Shown here piece by piece: positions 61,644 through 64,000 of a DNA stretch of 64,000 nt. The notes under the pieces are model-generated. The model saw nothing but the letters and a program-made list of their open reading frames with translations, did not search any database and was not told the origin of the DNA. This DNA is from Sphingomonas sp. FARSPH. Its GTDB lineage: Bacteria; Pseudomonadota; Alphaproteobacteria; Sphingomonadales; Sphingomonadaceae. Made by a program: the position numbers and the translations under genes. The stretch is taken from assembly GCF_003355005.1 (NCBI RefSeq), contig NZ_CP029987.1, positions 14,168-78,167 of the forward strand, read 5' to 3'. Within the stretch, counting starts at the first letter, position 1. The number at the start of each line of letters is the position of its first letter.

Positions 61644-61991
61644 ATGGCGCCGCTGCCCTTCATACCGGTCGAACTCGTCGCGATCGACGCCGAGCGCAAC
61701 ATCCGCCGGCGCTGGCGCATCGCCGCTTATCGCGACCTGTTCGGCGCGGTGATCGTCGAGACCGGCTGGGGGCGGATCGGCGCGACCGGCCGCGTGCTGG
61801 TGCGCAGCTTCGCCGAAGAGGCGGACGCCGCGCGGTACGTCGGCGCACTGCTTGCCCGGCGTCGACGGGCACCGGGGCGGATCGGCGTGGCCTATCGGGT
61901 CGCATCTTCGACGATACGACATGTCGACAGCACGACATATGCTGATAGTCTCACCTCCATCGGCAGGGTGGAATCATCTTCCCGGCCTTGA
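61644..61991 (+). CDS. Small WGR-domain protein
   Basis: 115 residues. YRDLFGAVIVETGWGRIGATGRVLVRSFAEEADAARYV matches, in parts, the WGR domain (named for Trp-Gly-Arg) found in poly(ADP-ribose) polymerases and in small bacterial proteins of unknown role, often plasmid-borne. The last ~35 residues are Ser/Thr-rich and run through the palindrome at 61921, so the functional protein may be shorter. Possible nucleic-acid binding. Confidence 0.72.
   Translation: MAPLPFIPVELVAIDAERNIRRRWRIAAYRDLFGAVIVETGWGRIGATGRVLVRSFAEEADAARYVGALLARRRRAPGRIGVAYRVASSTIRHVDSTTYADSLTSIGRVESSSRP
61921..61938. promoter_or_regulatory. ATGTCG-N6-CGACAT palindrome before the rhamnose operon
   Basis: Perfect third copy of the par-type palindrome (spacer ACAGCA), 239 bases upstream of rfbC and inside the 3' end of the WGR reading frame. 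A weaker version lies in the rfbB-rfbD gap at 63813-63830 (GTGTCT, 6 bases, CGACAT). The remaining space up to rfbC holds no gene. Confidence 0.6.
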
Positions 61992-62176
61992 GGGGGGACA
62001 AGATCCGACTGTAAATGACGTCATCCAAAGGCGACGACGGGGCGGATATCCCAATAGACCATTACCGGTCCAACTGTAGCGAACGCCGGCGGACGAGCTG
62101 CCGTCAATTCAATATAAAGCTATGTTTGCAATACCCTTATCAGGGATCGCCTCTTCTGGAACGGTGGATTGGGAGC

Positions 62177-62743
62177 ATGCACGATCACCCTATCCAACTC
62201 ATTCGCCCAAAGCGCTTCGGTGACGCCCGTGGCTGGTTCACCGAGGTGCATTCGGTGCCGACGTTCGAAAGGCTCGGTATCACCGCCACGTTCGTGCAGG
62301 ACAATCATTCGCTGTCGGTGCCGGCGTTCACACTGCGCGGGCTGCATTTCCAGACGCCGCCTCGTGGGCAGGACAAGCTGGTCCGCTGCATCCGCGGGCG
62401 GATCTTCGACGTCGCGGTCGACGTCCGCAAGGGTTCGCCGACCTATGGCCGGTGGGTGGGGTCGGAGCTTTCCGCCGAGAACGGCCACCAGCTCTTCATT
62501 CCGATCGGTTTCGCACACGGCTTCGTGACGCTCGAGCCCGATTGCGAGGTAACCTACAAATGCTCGGACACCTATGCCCCCGATCATGACGGCGGTATTC
62601 GCTGGGACAGCGTCGGCATCGCCTGGCCGTTGCCCACCGGCGTGACGCCGGAACTGTCCGACAAGGACAAGGTCCAGCCAACGCTCGCCGACTTCGACAG
62701 CCCCTTCCCTTACGACGGCCGGCCGCTCGTGCCGCTCAGCTGA
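62177..62743 (+). CDS. rfbC: dTDP-4-dehydrorhamnose 3,5-epimerase
   Basis: 188 residues. DARGWFTEVHS, FVQDNHSLSVPAFTLRGLHFQ and DKLVRCIRGRIFDVAVDVRKGSPTYG (in parts) are the RmlC cupin signatures with the catalytic His of LRGLHFQ and the Asp of VAVDVR. FIPIGFAHGFVTLEPDCEVTYK completes the fold. GGGAG precedes the ATG. Third step of dTDP-L-rhamnose synthesis. Confidence 0.95.
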   Translation: MHDHPIQLIRPKRFGDARGWFTEVHSVPTFERLGITATFVQDNHSLSVPAFTLRGLHFQTPPRGQDKLVRCIRGRIFDVAVDVRKGSPTYGRWVGSELSAENGHQLFIPIGFAHGFVTLEPDCEVTYKCSDTYAPDHDGGIRWDSVGIAWPLPTGVTPELSDKDKVQPTLADFDSPFPYDGRPLVPLS

Positions 62744-62753
62744 GAGAGACACC

Positions 62754-63803
<1,050 letters not shown>

Positions 63804-63842
63804 CATGACGACGTGTCTGCGTGTCGACATGAGGGCCGGACG

Positions 63843-64000
63843 ATGAGCGAGGCGACACGCCACGTCCTCGTCACTGGAGCAGGCGGGCAGCTCGGCACCG
63901 AATTGCAGCGCTGCGCCTGGCCGGTCGGCTGGCAGGTGACCGCGGTCGACGTCGCCGATCTCGACCTGCGCGATACCACGGCGATCCTCGACATCGTCGC
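63843..64000 (+). CDS. rfbD: dTDP-4-dehydrorhamnose reductase (partial, cut by window end)
   Basis: The first 52 codons are visible: VLVTGAGGQLGTELQR is the NADP-binding start of RmlD, and VDVADLDLRD follows as usual. The 39-base gap after rfbB is unusually long for this cluster and holds GTGTCT-N6-CGACAT. rfbA is not in the window and may follow. Confidence 0.88.
   Translation, partial: MSEATRHVLVTGAGGQLGTELQRCAWPVGWQVTAVDVADLDLRDTTAILDIV

Overview
The window looks like part of a plasmid, or plasmid-like secondary replicon, from a sphingomonad (Alphaproteobacteria, Sphingomonas type). The evidence is an RPA-type replication initiator with iterons (60161-61523), a ParA plus small ribbon-helix-helix partition pair (57785-58731), a helix-turn-helix plasmid replication-type protein (58971-59816), a MobC-like protein (18270-18926) and a plasmid-type tyrosine recombinase (19124-20140). 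These are combined with GC-rich coding sequence and sphingan-style exopolysaccharide (EPS) genes. No rRNA, tRNA or CRISPR array was seen.

Layout. (1) 1-17955, very GC-rich: EPS cluster I, two divergent, tightly overlapping operons separated by a promoter region at 10493-10798. Leftward: WcaJ-type initiating transferase, beta-propeller lipoprotein, RfbF- and RfbG-like CDP-sugar enzymes, GT2, Wza, GumC-like co-polymerase, GT2, methyltransferase, DUF1972 glycosyltransferase. Rightward: degenerate BY-kinase-like ATPase, Wzy, Wzx, GT4, GT2, UDP-glucuronate decarboxylase. (2) 17956-20220: plasmid backbone (mobC, recombinase) with conspicuous palindromes. (3) 20222-29660: a lower-GC block with a Tat-type beta-helix protein, WcaF-like acetyltransferase, second flippase, glycosyltransferase and methyltransferase, followed by a pile of IS5 and IS110 elements, some decayed. 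(4) 29956-46115: EPS cluster II, resembling colanic acid loci: gmd and fcl (GDP-fucose), WcaI-, WcaC- and WcaE-like glycosyltransferases, a fucosyltransferase-like protein, two Wzy/WaaL-type proteins, Wza, a fused Wzc tyrosine kinase and a second WcaJ-type transferase. A scar of broken genes lies at 43391-44687. (5) 46115-57628: a nested mobile-element region. A Tn3-family transposon carrying an S41 peptidase gene sits inside IS66 tnpC, and that IS66 sits inside an IS5-family transposase gene; another IS5, an IS1182 and two IS3 remnants follow. (6) 57652-61600: partition and replication module. (7) 61644-64000: WGR-domain protein and the dTDP-rhamnose genes rfbC, rfbB and rfbD (the last cut by the window end).

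How it fits together. Two essentially complete Wzx/Wzy-dependent EPS systems share one replicon. Cluster I would use UDP-xylose, a CDP-6-deoxy sugar and probably dTDP-rhamnose; cluster II would use GDP-fucose. If the replicon is circular, the rfb genes at the right end probably lead toward cluster I at the left end. The most notable observations are a palindrome family (ATGTCG-N6-CGACAT) upstream of parA that recurs before the rhamnose operon, a second decayed copy of the partition-partner gene at 43.5 kb, an apparent ATT start codon, a co-polymerase partner ATPase that has lost its P-loop lysine, an in-frame hexamer repeat encoding the Wzc tyrosine tail, and the S41 peptidase cargo of the Tn3 transposon. 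All calls are from reading the sequence; no database search was run.
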